This document shows, in pieces, positions 25,496 through 35,038 of a DNA stretch of 64,000 nucleotides. Every line of letters starts with the position of its first letter. Position 1 is the stretch's first letter. Where the stretch lies: contig CT971583.1 in NCBI GenBank assembly GCA_000063505.1, forward strand, positions 558,001 through 622,000. Reading direction: 5' to 3'. This DNA comes from Synechococcus sp. WH 7803 (lineage in GTDB: Bacteria; Cyanobacteriota; Cyanobacteriia; PCC-6307; Cyanobiaceae). The notes under the pieces are model-generated. The model was not told the DNA's origin. It saw only the letters and a program-made list of their open reading frames with translations, and made no database searches. A program made the position numbers and the translations under genes.

Positions 25496-27439
25496 GTGAC
25501 TGCCACCGCACACGCTTCCTGGCGTCCGACCCCGCGCGAGCAGGCTGCCCTGGCCCGTCAGCACCACGTTCAGAGTCTTGGGCGCGTGGATCAACTCTGG
25601 CCTTGGCTCGCCGAGCACCACGGGTCGGTGCTCGCCGTTGAGGCTCCCCATGCCACCCATCCCGAGCGCTTCAGCTACGCGGAGCTGGCCGACAGGATCA
25701 GCCTGGCCGCAGCTGCCTTCCGCAGGTTTGGAGTCAAACCAGGAGATGTGGTGGGCCTGTTCGCGGAGAACAGCCCCCGATGGCTGGTTGCGGATCAGGG
25801 GCTGATGCGCGCGGGAGCCATCGATGCGGTGCGGGGTGCGGCAGCACCTGTGGAAGAGCTCCGCTACATCCTCGAAGATTCAGGGTCCGTTGCCTTGGTG
25901 GTGCAAAACGCCGAGCTCTTGCAACGGCTTCAACTGCCGGCAGCCTGGCGAGAGACCCTGCACTTCGTGCTGGTTCTCGAGGGAGACGCACCGGCGGATG
26001 CCCTCTCCTTCGATGCCTTTTTGGCCCAGGGCGCGTTGGCGTCGGCGCCAGATCCTTTGCTCGGCAGGGATCGCGCCTCCGCAACCAGCACCACCGCCAC
26101 GCTGCTCTACACGAGCGGAACCACGGGCAGACCCAAGGGTGTGCCGCTCACGCACGCCAACCTGCTCCACCAGATGCGCAGCCTGGCCTGTGTCGCTCGC
26201 CCTGAAGCAGGGGATCCAGTGCTGAGTGTGCTGCCGATCTGGCATGCCTATGAACGCAGCGCTGAGTACTACTTCTTTTCCTGCGCTTGTTCGCAGAGTT
26301 ACACCACGATCAAGCAGCTCAAACGGGATCTGCCCCGCGTCCGGCCTGTGGTGATGGTCACGGTGCCTCGGCTCTGGGAGGCGGTTCAGGCCGGTTTCGA
26401 TGATGTTTTGAAAACCTTCCCCCCCGCTCGCCAGCGCCTGCTGAAGGCAGCACTGGCCAACAGTGCTGCCTTTGCTCTGGCCCGTCGCCGCAGTCGCAAT
26501 TTGCTGCTGGATCCCGTGCGCAAACGGGACCGTGTCCTTGCTGCTGCCGAGGCCTCCAGCCGCTGGCCGGCCCATGCCCTGGCCTCCCGGCTGATCTGGC
26601 CCAAGGTGCGCCTTCAGCTCAGTGGTGGTTCTCTGCGTTTCCCAATCAATGGTGGCGGTGCCATTGCTCCCCATGTGGATTCCTTCTTCGAAGCGGTTGG
26701 CATCGAACTGCTGGTGGGGTACGGCCTGACGGAAACCAGTCCGGTGGTGAGTTGCAGGCGCCCTTGGCGCAACATTCGAGGCAGCTCCGGGCTGCCCATG
26801 CCTGAAACGGAGTTCCGGATCGTTGACGGCGAAACCCGGCGGCCTCTCGGCTATCGCCAGCGAGGGGTCGTGCAGGTGCGAGGGCCGCAGGTGATGGGGG
26901 GCTACCTCGGCAAACCCGAGGCCACAGCCAAGGTGCTCGATGCTGAGGGTTGGTTTGACACCGGTGACCTGGGCCTGCTGCTTCCGGATGGATCGGTGGT
27001 GCTCACAGGCCGTGCCAAGGACACGATTGTGCTCAGCAGCGGCGAGAACATCGAGCCGGGCCCTCTTGAGGAAACCCTGGTGGCCAGTCCTCTGATCGAG
27101 CAGGTGATGCTGGTGGGACAGGACGAACGACAGCTTGGGGCCCTTGTTGTGCCCCGTCTCGAGGCGATGCGTGGCTGGGCTTGTGATCAGATCGCTGACC
27201 CAGGTGAGGATCTCGGCGGATCTCCAGGAGATCCAGGGTTGAGGCGGCTGTTGCGCGGAGAGCTCAACCGTCTGCTGAGCGAACGGGTGGGCGCTCGGGG
27301 GGATGAGCGCCTGGTGGGTGTGGCCCTGGTCGATCCGTTCTCGATTGACAATGGATTGTTGACGCAAACCCTGAAACAGCGGCGCGATCGCATCACTGAG
27401 CGGGATGCTGAGGCGATCGAGGCGCTGTACGGACGCTGA
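25496..27439 (+). CDS. AMP-dependent long-chain fatty acid ligase (acyl-CoA/acyl-ACP synthetase)
   Basis: A 647-residue adenylate-forming enzyme. The P-loop YTSGTTGRPKGVPLTH, the GYGLTETSPVV motif, GWFDTGDLGLLLPDG and the C-terminal hinge and Lys region (TGRAKDTIVLSSGENIEP) are all present. Cyanobacterial homologues activate free fatty acids to acyl-ACP (Aas) for recycling; CoA use is possible. GTG 25496 is chosen because the upstream frame (from 25382) lies in lipB. It follows lipB by 28 bp. Confidence 0.92.
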   Translation: MTATAHASWRPTPREQAALARQHHVQSLGRVDQLWPWLAEHHGSVLAVEAPHATHPERFSYAELADRISLAAAAFRRFGVKPGDVVGLFAENSPRWLVADQGLMRAGAIDAVRGAAAPVEELRYILEDSGSVALVVQNAELLQRLQLPAAWRETLHFVLVLEGDAPADALSFDAFLAQGALASAPDPLLGRDRASATSTTATLLYTSGTTGRPKGVPLTHANLLHQMRSLACVARPEAGDPVLSVLPIWHAYERSAEYYFFSCACSQSYTTIKQLKRDLPRVRPVVMVTVPRLWEAVQAGFDDVLKTFPPARQRLLKAALANSAAFALARRRSRNLLLDPVRKRDRVLAAAEASSRWPAHALASRLIWPKVRLQLSGGSLRFPINGGGAIAPHVDSFFEAVGIELLVGYGLTETSPVVSCRRPWRNIRGSSGLPMPETEFRIVDGETRRPLGYRQRGVVQVRGPQVMGGYLGKPEATAKVLDAEGWFDTGDLGLLLPDGSVVLTGRAKDTIVLSSGENIEPGPLEETLVASPLIEQVMLVGQDERQLGALVVPRLEAMRGWACDQIADPGEDLGGSPGDPGLRRLLRGELNRLLSERVGARGDERLVGVALVDPFSIDNGLLTQTLKQRRDRITERDAEAIEALYGR

Positions 27440-27510
27440 TCGCTGGGGCGCTTGTGTGGGTTGACCATCGGCCGTTGGGCTGAGACGCTTGGCGCTTCTT
27501 CCTGGCTCCC

Positions 27511-27954
27511 ATGTCCGACGGCACCACCCTGTCGATCAAGCGCTCCATCACCGTCCGTGCTGTGGTCACTCCGGCCTGGAAGGAGGAAGCCGAGCGTGAA
27601 TTGAGCACGGCGATCGCCACCACCGACCAGCAATTGGCACAGCTGGAGCAGGAGGGCCAGCAGGTGGTTGATGACGTGCGCCGTCAGAGTGCCAATCCTT
27701 TGGATCCCCGGGTTCAGGAGCAGGTGGCTCAGGTGCAACAGCAAGTGGCGGCCAAGCGGGCGGAGCTTGAGGAGCAGAAGCGCAACCTGCTGCAGCAGCA
27801 GGCTCAGGTGCGTGAGCTCGAGATGGAGCAGATCGTGGAACAAGGCCAGCTGGAGAGCTTCTGCGATGTGCAGGTGGGGGACAACCTCGTCAGCAAGATG
27901 CAGGTGGCTGTTGTGGTGCGCGACGGCGTGATCGAGTCGATCGAACAGGGTTGA
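27511..27954 (+). CDS. YlqD-like protein
   Basis: A 147-residue protein with N-terminal beta-strands (LSIKRSITVRAVVTPAWK), then a long Gln/Glu/Arg coiled coil (about residues 35-115) and a C-terminal strand domain (CDVQVGDNLVSKMQVAVVV, IESIEQG). This arrangement fits the YlqD family, whose function is unknown. It ends four bases into the frame leading to pdhC. Confidence 0.75.
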   Translation: MSDGTTLSIKRSITVRAVVTPAWKEEAERELSTAIATTDQQLAQLEQEGQQVVDDVRRQSANPLDPRVQEQVAQVQQQVAAKRAELEEQKRNLLQQQAQVRELEMEQIVEQGQLESFCDVQVGDNLVSKMQVAVVVRDGVIESIEQG

Positions 27955-28022
27955 TCCCGTCAACGGGCCGCGATCTGCCGGCCCGTAAAATCCCTCTCTA
28001 CACAGTCCATCCGGAGACGGCT

Positions 28023-29372
28023 TTGGCGACCCACGACATCTTCATGCCTGCCCTCAGCTCCACCATGACGGAGGGCAAGATCGTGGAGTGGCTCAAAAAG
28101 CCTGGTGACAAGGTTGCCCGGGGTGAGTCCGTCCTCGTCGTTGAGTCGGACAAGGCCGACATGGACGTGGAGTCGTTCAACGACGGCTTCCTGGCGTCTG
28201 TGCTGATGCCTGCGGGCAGCACGGCACCGGTGGGAGAAACCATCGGGCTGATCGTTGAATCAGAAGCGGAGATCGCGGAGGCACAGGCCAAGGCTCCGTC
28301 CGGTGGTGCAGCGGCTCCAGCCAGCGCACCAGCGGCAGCGGCAGCACCACCGGCAGCACCATCGGCGCCCACACCGGTTCCCTCGGCTCCGGTCTCTTCC
28401 CCGCCGCCTGCAACGGCTCCACCGGCCCCTGCTGCTGTGCCCGCTCCTGCGCCAACGGGTACCGGGCGCTTGATCGTCAGTCCGCGTGCCAAGAAACTCG
28501 CCGCCCAGATGGGTGTGGATCTCTCGTCGCTGCGCGGCAGTGGTCCGAACGGACGCATCCAGGCGGAGGATGTGGAGCGTGCCGCTGGTCGGCCTGTGTC
28601 CGTTCCCCAGGTGGGTGAAGGCACTGCACCCGCTGCGCTTGCGGGTGGCGCCGTGCCGGCTCCGCCGAGTGCTCCCGCTGGCAACAGCTTCGGGCGCCCC
28701 GGTGAGACGGTGCCGTTCAACACCCTTCAAGCGGCGGTGAACCGCAACATGGAGGCCAGCCTGGCTGTGCCCAGCTTCCGTGTGGGGTACACCATCACCA
28801 CCGACAAGCTCGATGCCTTCTACAAACAGGTCAAGCCCAAGGGCGTGACCATGACGGCCCTTCTGGCCAAGGCGGTGGCCGTCACGCTGGCGCGTCATCC
28901 CCAGGTGAACGCCGCAACCACCCAGGCAGGAATGGCCTACCCCGCGGATGTGAATGTGGCGGTGGCCGTGGCCATGGAAGACGGTGGGTTGATCACGCCC
29001 GTGCTGCGTCAGGCCGATCGCATCGACCTTTATGAACTCTCCCGCCAGTGGGGTGATCTGGTGAAACGCTCCCGCAGCAAGCAGCTGCAGCCGGAGGAAT
29101 ACAGCACCGGCACGTTCACCCTCTCCAACCTCGGGATGTTTGGTGTGGATCGCTTTGATGCGATCCTCCCTCCGGGCACCGGTGCCATCCTGGCTGTCGC
29201 GGCTTCTCGGCCAACGGTGGTGGCCGCAAAAGACGGCTCAATTGCGGTGAAGCGCCAGATGCAAGTGAATCTCACGGCGGATCACCGGGTGATCTACGGA
29301 GCGGATGGAGCCGCCTTCCTCAAGGATCTGGCCGAGCTGATCGAGATGCGTCCTGAAAGCCTGGCTCTCTGA
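28023..29372 (+). CDS. pdhC: Pyruvate dehydrogenase E2, dihydrolipoamide acetyltransferase
   Basis: A 449-residue acetyltransferase of the pyruvate dehydrogenase complex. One lipoyl domain (about 1-80, lipoyl Lys in ESDKADMDVE), a long Ala/Pro linker (about 85-155), the subunit-binding domain (RLIVSPRAKKLAAQMGV) and the catalytic core follow. The catalytic motif reads DHRVIYGADG where most bacterial E2s have HRxxDG; the Tyr form is the usual plastid/cyanobacterial version. TTG 28023 begins (M)ATHDIFMPALSSTMTEG, the conserved start, and is preferred over ATG 27951. It needs lipoate supplied by the lipB product. Confidence 0.94.
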   Translation: MATHDIFMPALSSTMTEGKIVEWLKKPGDKVARGESVLVVESDKADMDVESFNDGFLASVLMPAGSTAPVGETIGLIVESEAEIAEAQAKAPSGGAAAPASAPAAAAAPPAAPSAPTPVPSAPVSSPPPATAPPAPAAVPAPAPTGTGRLIVSPRAKKLAAQMGVDLSSLRGSGPNGRIQAEDVERAAGRPVSVPQVGEGTAPAALAGGAVPAPPSAPAGNSFGRPGETVPFNTLQAAVNRNMEASLAVPSFRVGYTITTDKLDAFYKQVKPKGVTMTALLAKAVAVTLARHPQVNAATTQAGMAYPADVNVAVAVAMEDGGLITPVLRQADRIDLYELSRQWGDLVKRSRSKQLQPEEYSTGTFTLSNLGMFGVDRFDAILPPGTGAILAVAASRPTVVAAKDGSIAVKRQMQVNLTADHRVIYGADGAAFLKDLAELIEMRPESLAL

Positions 29373-29454
29373 TCCTGGCTTCGGGCTCTGCGCATCAACA
29401 CCAGCGGCCTAAAGCGAAGAGTTTTGTCACTCTTGGAGTGGCTTGGCAGGACCC

Positions 29455-31329
29455 GTGTCCGTTTCGATCTTTTCGCGACTTCTCGGTCGCCCGTTGCCGC
29501 GCTCGAGCAGTGCAGGGGAGCGCCTTCCCAATTTCCAGGCTCTGCCGATTCTGTCGTCGGATGCGCTGTCATCTGTGGCTTATGCCACCGAAGCGGCGCT
29601 CGGCATCCTGATCCTCGGCGGTAGTGCAGCTCTGCGCCTCTCGGTGCCGATCACCCTGGCGATCATCGGCCTGATCGCCATCGTGGTGTTGTCGTATCGC
29701 CAGGCCATTGCGGCCTATCCCAATGGTGGCGGGTCCTATGTGGTGGCACGCGACAACCTTGGCCGCAATGTGGGATTGGTGGCCGCCGCCGCGCTGCTGA
29801 TCGATTACACCCTCACGGCGGCCGTGAGCTTGATGGCTGGAACCCAGGCGTTGTCGTCGCTCGCTCCCAGCCTTCTGCCTTACGAAGTGCCGATTGCCTT
29901 GGTTCTGCTGGTGCTGGTGGGCTGGGCGAATCTGCGCGGCGTGAAAGAGGCGGGCCGGGTGTTTGCGGTTCCCACTTATGTGTTTGTGGTGATGATCGCC
30001 TTGCTCACCGTCGGTGGCCTGAAGGATCTCACGTTTCACCATGGCTGGACGCCCGATGCTCCCCCACTCACGGCCGTGCTGGAGCCCATCGGCTTGTTTC
30101 TGATTCTGCGGGCCTTCAGTTCGGGATGTTCAGCGATGACCGGTATCGAAGCCATCGCCAACGGCGTGAAGGTGTTCCGGGAGCCAGCTGCGCAGAATGC
30201 CCGCAAGACGCTCCTGGTGATGGGGCTTTTGCTCTCCGCCATGTTTTTTGCGGTGAGTGGGATGGGGTTCATGTACGGGATCGCTCCCAATCCCGACGTC
30301 ACCGTTCTGGCCCAGATCGGTCAGCGCGTGTTCGGTTCCGGCAGTGTTCTGTTTTGGGTGCTTCAGATCGCCACACTGCTGATTCTTGTGCTGGCGGCCA
30401 ACACAGCGTTTGCCGGATTCCCGCGGCTTGCAGCCATGTTGGCGGAGGATCGCTGCTTGCCTTTGCAGATGAGCTGGCAGGGCGACCGCCTGGTTTATCA
30501 GAACGGAATCGGTGTACTGCTGGGCATCACCGCAGCGATCATCCTGGTTTGTCGGGGCGACACCACGGTGGCGGTGAACCTCTACGCCCTGGGGGTCTTC
30601 AGCGCGTTCACCCTCTCGCAGCTCGGGCTCGTGCGGCGTTGGTGGCGGCTGCGTGGTGAGGGGTGGCAGGGACGCATGGCAATGAACGCCTTGGGTTCAT
30701 TCACCACCTTCGTGGTGCTGCTGGTGATCGTGGTGAGCAAATTCGACGAGGGCGCCTGGACGGTGGTGATTGCCATCCCCTTGCTGGTGTGGGGTCTGGC
30801 AGGAATCCGCCGCCGTTACCGGGAGGTGTATGAGGCCATCGCACCGGACGAGACCATGCCTCCACTTCAGTTGATCCCGAGGGATCCTCCTCTCGGCCAC
30901 CACGCCATCGTTTGGATGGCAGCGCTGAGCCGCCCCTCGTTTGAAGCTGTGCGCTACGCCTGCTCCTTTGCTGATTCGGTCACGGCCGTGGTCGTGCTGG
31001 CGAACCCTGAGCAAGCCGGTCCGATCAGTTCAGCCTGGGATCACTACGCCGGGCGTGAAACCGGAGCCTTGGACCTGGTTCTCCTGGAGAGTCCATACAG
31101 TTCCCTTCTCGATCCGTTTTGCGATTTCGTGATGGAAACGGAGCAATCGCAACCGGATTGCATCACCACGGTGGTGATGCCGGTGGCCATACCGCGCGAC
31201 CGACTGGACGCCATGTTGCTGAACCAGAGGGCCCGCAACCTGTTCGCGGCACTGTCCAACGATCACAGCCGGGTGTTTTCGATCGTTCGCTATTTCATTC
31301 CGAAGCCGTCGCCTGGGGCCTCGTCCTGA
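29455..31329 (+). CDS. APC-family permease, KimA-like
   Basis: An about 624-residue APC-superfamily transporter. N-terminal LPILSSDALSSVAYATEAAL is the KimA/YdaO-type signature; about twelve membrane segments follow, and the last ~165 residues form a soluble C-terminal domain (about 460-620). Bacillus KimA is a high-affinity potassium importer gated by c-di-AMP at that domain. Potassium transport is likely but the family also includes amino acid permeases. GTG 29455 is preferred to ATG 29443 because it starts close to the conserved part. Confidence 0.83.
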   Translation: MSVSIFSRLLGRPLPRSSSAGERLPNFQALPILSSDALSSVAYATEAALGILILGGSAALRLSVPITLAIIGLIAIVVLSYRQAIAAYPNGGGSYVVARDNLGRNVGLVAAAALLIDYTLTAAVSLMAGTQALSSLAPSLLPYEVPIALVLLVLVGWANLRGVKEAGRVFAVPTYVFVVMIALLTVGGLKDLTFHHGWTPDAPPLTAVLEPIGLFLILRAFSSGCSAMTGIEAIANGVKVFREPAAQNARKTLLVMGLLLSAMFFAVSGMGFMYGIAPNPDVTVLAQIGQRVFGSGSVLFWVLQIATLLILVLAANTAFAGFPRLAAMLAEDRCLPLQMSWQGDRLVYQNGIGVLLGITAAIILVCRGDTTVAVNLYALGVFSAFTLSQLGLVRRWWRLRGEGWQGRMAMNALGSFTTFVVLLVIVVSKFDEGAWTVVIAIPLLVWGLAGIRRRYREVYEAIAPDETMPPLQLIPRDPPLGHHAIVWMAALSRPSFEAVRYACSFADSVTAVVVLANPEQAGPISSAWDHYAGRETGALDLVLLESPYSSLLDPFCDFVMETEQSQPDCITTVVMPVAIPRDRLDAMLLNQRARNLFAALSNDHSRVFSIVRYFIPKPSPGASS

Positions 31330-31365
31330 CCCTGAGGCACGATGGAAGGATGATCAAATCCGAGT

Positions 31366-32478
31366 GTGGCTGATCCCAGGGATCTTCAGCTGAGTGCCTA
31401 CGACTATGAGCTTCCTGAAGCTCGGATCGCTCAGAGGCCGGTTGAGCCGCGCCATGCTGCAAAACTGCTGATGGTTCCGCCCCTGGAGGCGTCCTCCCTG
31501 CAGGGGCGGCATGGGACGGTGTGGGACTGGCAGAACGAACTCCGCAGCGGTGATCTGTTGGTGGTGAATGACACCCGGGTGCTGCAGGCCCGCTTGCGGG
31601 TGAGGCGTTCCGGTGGCGGTCTGGGGGAATTGCTGGTGCTGGAGCCGAGGGGAGAGGGACGTTGGTTGTGTCTCGCCCGTCCCGGCAAGAAGTTGCGGCC
31701 TGGTGATCAGGTTTGGCTCGAGGCCCTTGAACAGGATCCGCTGCCCCTTCAGGTGCTGGCGAGCGATCCCGCCAGCGGCGGACGCATTGTGCAATTCCCG
31801 CCGGCTTTTGTTGACGCCATGGCCATTGAGGCCCTGCTGCAGCGTTACGGAGAAGTTCCGCTACCGCCTTACATCACTTGCCACGACGACTCGGATCAGG
31901 AGCGGTATCAGACGCGCTACGCATCACGCCCCGGTGCAGTGGCTGCACCAACCGCTGGGCTGCATCTCAGCGATGACCTTCTGCAGGCGATTCGTGCCCG
32001 TGGCGTGCAGATGTCGAGCGTGACCCTGCATGTGGGACTGGGAACCTTCCGGCCCGTGGAAACCGAGGACTTGAGCGAGCTCAGCCTCCACAGTGAATGG
32101 GTGGAGGTGTCGACGCAGCTCGTGGAGGCTGTGCAGGCCTGCCGCCAACGCGGGGGGCGGGTGATTGCCGTGGGCACAACGAGTGTGCGGGCTTTGGAAG
32201 GGGCTGCTGCAGCTGGCGGTGGAGACCTGCAACCGCTCAAGGGGCCGGTGGACCTGGTGATCCAACCCGGTTACCAATTCAGAGTGGTGGATGGATTACT
32301 GACCAACTTCCACCTGCCCAAAAGCTCCCTGCTCCTTCTGGTGAGTGCCCTGATCGGCAGAGAGCGACTGCTGGATCTCTATGCGCTCGCGATCGCAAAC
32401 GACTATCGCTTTTATTCCTACGGGGATGCGATGTGGATCGCACCGGGAGCGGTGCTCATGGATGCCCGCCCCCGGTGA
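31366..32478 (+). CDS. queA: S-adenosylmethionine:tRNA ribosyltransferase-isomerase
   Basis: A 370-residue enzyme of queuosine synthesis that transfers the SAM ribosyl group to preQ1 in t[72 protein letters not shown] and [16 protein letters not shown] are characteristic. Start GTG 31366 follows GAG. It ends 9 bp before the convergent cysK gene. Confidence 0.95.
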   Translation: MADPRDLQLSAYDYELPEARIAQRPVEPRHAAKLLMVPPLEASSLQGRHGTVWDWQNELRSGDLLVVNDTRVLQARLRVRRSGGGLGELLVLEPRGEGRWLCLARPGKKLRPGDQVWLEALEQDPLPLQVLASDPASGGRIVQFPPAFVDAMAIEALLQRYGEVPLPPYITCHDDSDQERYQTRYASRPGAVAAPTAGLHLSDDLLQAIRARGVQMSSVTLHVGLGTFRPVETEDLSELSLHSEWVEVSTQLVEAVQACRQRGGRVIAVGTTSVRALEGAAAAGGGDLQPLKGPVDLVIQPGYQFRVVDGLLTNFHLPKSSLLLLVSALIGRERLLDLYALAIANDYRFYSYGDAMWIAPGAVLMDARPR

Positions 32479-32487
32479 CGGGTTCGC

Positions 32488-33474
32488 TCAAACAGCAACA
32501 GGCTGTTCGATGATGCCGGTGGGCACATCCGCGAACATCACCGACGACAGGTAACGCTCGGCCAGGTCGGGCAGCACCACCACGATGGTTTTGCCGGCGT
32601 AGGCATCCTGTTGCGCCAGCCGGATGGCGGCAGCTGCTGCTGCACCGCAGGAGATTCCCACCAGCAGCCCCTCCTCTTTGGCGAGGCGCTGAGCCATGGC
32701 AATGGACTCCTCATTGGTCACCTGCTCCACCTTGTCGACCACGGAAAGATCGAGGTTCTCGGGGATGAAGCCAGCGCCGATGCCCTGGATCTTGTGAGGA
32801 CCAGGCTTGATCTCCTCACCATTGAGGGTCTGGGTGATCACGGGGCTGTGGCTGGGCTCCACGGCCACAGACTCAATCGCCTTGCCAGCCTCGTTCTTGA
32901 TGTAACGGGACACGCCAGTGATCGTGCCGCCGGTGCCGACGCCGGACACCAGAACGTCGATGGCTCCGTCACAGTCGTTCCAGATCTCAGGCCCTGTGGT
33001 TTTGAAGTGAATTTCAGGGTTGGCAGGATTCTCAAACTGCCCGGGCATGAAGTATTTGGCGGGATCGCTGGCTGCGATCTCCTTGGCCTTGGCAATGGCA
33101 CCGGGCATGCCTTTGGCGGCCTCGGTGAGCACAATCTCAGCGCCGAGCACGGCCATCACACGGCGACGCTCGATGGACATCGACTCGGGCATGGTGAGCA
33201 CGAGCTTGTAGCCGCGCGCTGCGGCGGTAAAGGCCAGGGCAATGCCGGTGTTGCCGGAGGTGGGTTCCACGATCACCTTGCCTTCGGTGAGAGCCCCTCG
33301 CTTTTCAGCGTCCCAGATCATGTTGGCGCCGATGCGGCACTTCACGCTGTAGGCCGGGTTGCGACCCTCAACCTTGGCGAGCACGGTGGCTTTGCAGCCT
33401 TTGGTGACGTGGTTGAGACGCACCAGGGGGGTGTTGCCGATGGCCTGGCTGTTGTCGGCGTAAACGCGTGACAT
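32488..33474 (-). CDS. cysK: Cysteine synthase A (O-acetylserine sulfhydrylase)
   Basis: A 328-residue PLP beta-synthase making cysteine from O-acetylserine and sulfide. The PLP-binding region [11 protein letters not shown] with the Lys in [15 protein letters not shown] (here Val-Lys-Cys in place of the usual Val-Lys-Asp), [11 protein letters not shown], and the pyridine-phosphate loop [11 protein letters not shown] are visible. The final residues are short, IIEQPVAV. It is the last gene of the leftward sulfur block but is separated from the next gene by 79 bp, so it may have its own promoter. Confidence 0.94.
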   Translation of the reverse strand: MSRVYADNSQAIGNTPLVRLNHVTKGCKATVLAKVEGRNPAYSVKCRIGANMIWDAEKRGALTEGKVIVEPTSGNTGIALAFTAAARGYKLVLTMPESMSIERRRVMAVLGAEIVLTEAAKGMPGAIAKAKEIAASDPAKYFMPGQFENPANPEIHFKTTGPEIWNDCDGAIDVLVSGVGTGGTITGVSRYIKNEAGKAIESVAVEPSHSPVITQTLNGEEIKPGPHKIQGIGAGFIPENLDLSVVDKVEQVTNEESIAMAQRLAKEEGLLVGISCGAAAAAAIRLAQQDAYAGKTIVVVLPDLAERYLSSVMFADVPTGIIEQPVAV

Positions 33475-33553
33475 GTCGGTGAAGGCGTTTCTAGTCCACC
33501 GATTTTAAAGAGCGCATCCCGTCTGGAATGTGGGTGTTAAGAGGATCTACAGG

Positions 33554-35038
33554 TCAGGCTGATAGAGCGCGCTCAAAACGGCTCCAGAGTTGGTTGGGAT
33601 CTTCCAGTCCCACGGAGACCCGCAGCAGATGGGAGGGAACCCCACAGGTTTCGGCCCAGGGCAGTTCCCCGTAATGGGCCAGCAGCACATAGGGGCAGGC
33701 AAGGGTGAATGCGGTACCGAGGCTGGGCCCTTTGCACACCTGCAGAGCGTCGTAGACCCGCGCGGCTTTGTCAGCGCCTTCTTTCAGCGCGAATGACAGC
33801 AAACAGCCATGGCCTCCATCGGCACGACGAAGCCCGTTGAAGCTCTCGCAGGTTCCCGGATGGAACACCTGGGCGACGGCGGGATGCTGCTGAAGTCTTC
33901 TCGCCAGTGACAGGGTGTGGGCATTGAGCACGGAAACACGCTCGCGCACATTGCGGCTGCCCTGCTCCAGGGCGATGGCGTCGGCATCGGCGAGATCCGC
34001 AACGCCCTGCGCTGATCCGGGGCTCTGGCTCCAGGTCTCCGACCAGCGGGAGAGTGGACTGATCACCAGGCTTCCCGCCATGACATCGCCCCGTCCGGCA
34101 AAGCTTTTGGTGAGGGAGCTGAACACCAGATCCGCGTGGGGCAGCGCATCGATGTTGAGTGCGGAGCCGATCGTGTCATCGGCGATGACCGGAATCCCCC
34201 GTTGATGGGCCAGCGCTGCAATCTCGGGCAGATTCACGCAGCGAAGCAAGGGGTTGCTCGGCAGTTCCACCACGATCGCTCCCGGTTGGAGACGATCCAA
34301 AGCCGCTCGCACTTGTGCGGGTGAGTCGTCGAGGAGCAGTTCCGCTCCGCTGAAGACCACCTGGGGCAGCTTCAGCACATCCACGTAGGGAAAGCCGATC
34401 TGCAGCACTGGTCGCCCGGGATGGAGGGACGCGATGCGTTGGAGCGCTTGGTGCAGAGCCGCCATCCCGGAGGGATGCAGGCTGATGGCGTCCTCTGCGC
34501 AGCCATAGATCCCTGCCAGGCGTTGGATCACCGTGCTCAGGGCTGCCTTGGCGATCTCCGCATCAGGCGACGCCTCCCTGCCGAGGGCGATGGCCGCCAG
34601 TCGCGATGATGCACCCAGGCCGGTGTGTTGCCAGAAGGCTTTCGCGGCCGTTGTTCTGAGCGGGTCGGCGAGGAGGCAGGGCACTCCCCGCACCCTTTGA
34701 ATGGTGCTGAAGCCTGCCGGAGCCATGCGCTGGCAATGATGTCCGGCTGTTTCGGCTGCGGCTTCACTGGGATAGGGCCAGCTGCTGAATCCTGTTGACG
34801 TCGCTAAGCCAGACGCTTTGAGTGCCAGATCGGCCAGTTCCTTGACCAGTGGATGCAGTCCGAAGCGTGGGTAAACCGCGCGAAGCGTCGCACGACATGA
34901 AGGCACATTTTCTTCGTAGTCGATCACGTCCCTCCAGCGGGGCAGCGCAACCGAAACCGCATGGACGGCATCCGGCAGGGGATGGCCGAGATCGTGCCCC
35001 TGCCAGCAGGGATCCTCCAGCAGGTTGCGGGGGCTCAT
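33554..35038 (-). CDS. Cystathionine gamma-synthase-family PLP enzyme with N-terminal extension
   Basis: A 494-residue protein. Residues about 155-494 are the Cys/Met metabolism PLP-enzyme fold, with LHPSGMAALHQAL, FPYVDVLKLPQVVF, VIADDTIGSALNI and the PLP Lys in FSSLTKSFAGRGDVMAGSL. About 150 extra N-terminal residues (VDYEENVPSCRATLRAVYPRF and others) precede it; this part is not in the classical MetB. It overlaps the canonical metB-like gene by 4 bp, so the two could act as partners or do successive steps. Its exact substrate is not defined by the sequence. Confidence 0.82.
   Translation of the reverse strand: MSPRNLLEDPCWQGHDLGHPLPDAVHAVSVALPRWRDVIDYEENVPSCRATLRAVYPRFGLHPLVKELADLALKASGLATSTGFSSWPYPSEAAAETAGHHCQRMAPAGFSTIQRVRGVPCLLADPLRTTAAKAFWQHTGLGASSRLAAIALGREASPDAEIAKAALSTVIQRLAGIYGCAEDAISLHPSGMAALHQALQRIASLHPGRPVLQIGFPYVDVLKLPQVVFSGAELLLDDSPAQVRAALDRLQPGAIVVELPSNPLLRCVNLPEIAALAHQRGIPVIADDTIGSALNIDALPHADLVFSSLTKSFAGRGDVMAGSLVISPLSRWSETWSQSPGSAQGVADLADADAIALEQGSRNVRERVSVLNAHTLSLARRLQQHPAVAQVFHPGTCESFNGLRRADGGHGCLLSFALKEGADKAARVYDALQVCKGPSLGTAFTLACPYVLLAHYGELPWAETCGVPSHLLRVSVGLEDPNQLWSRFERALSA

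Noticed and set aside
25880-27367. 495-residue leftward frame antisense to the acyl ligase
   Set aside because: The plus strand has all adenylate-forming motifs in frame; the antisense frame is motif-free.
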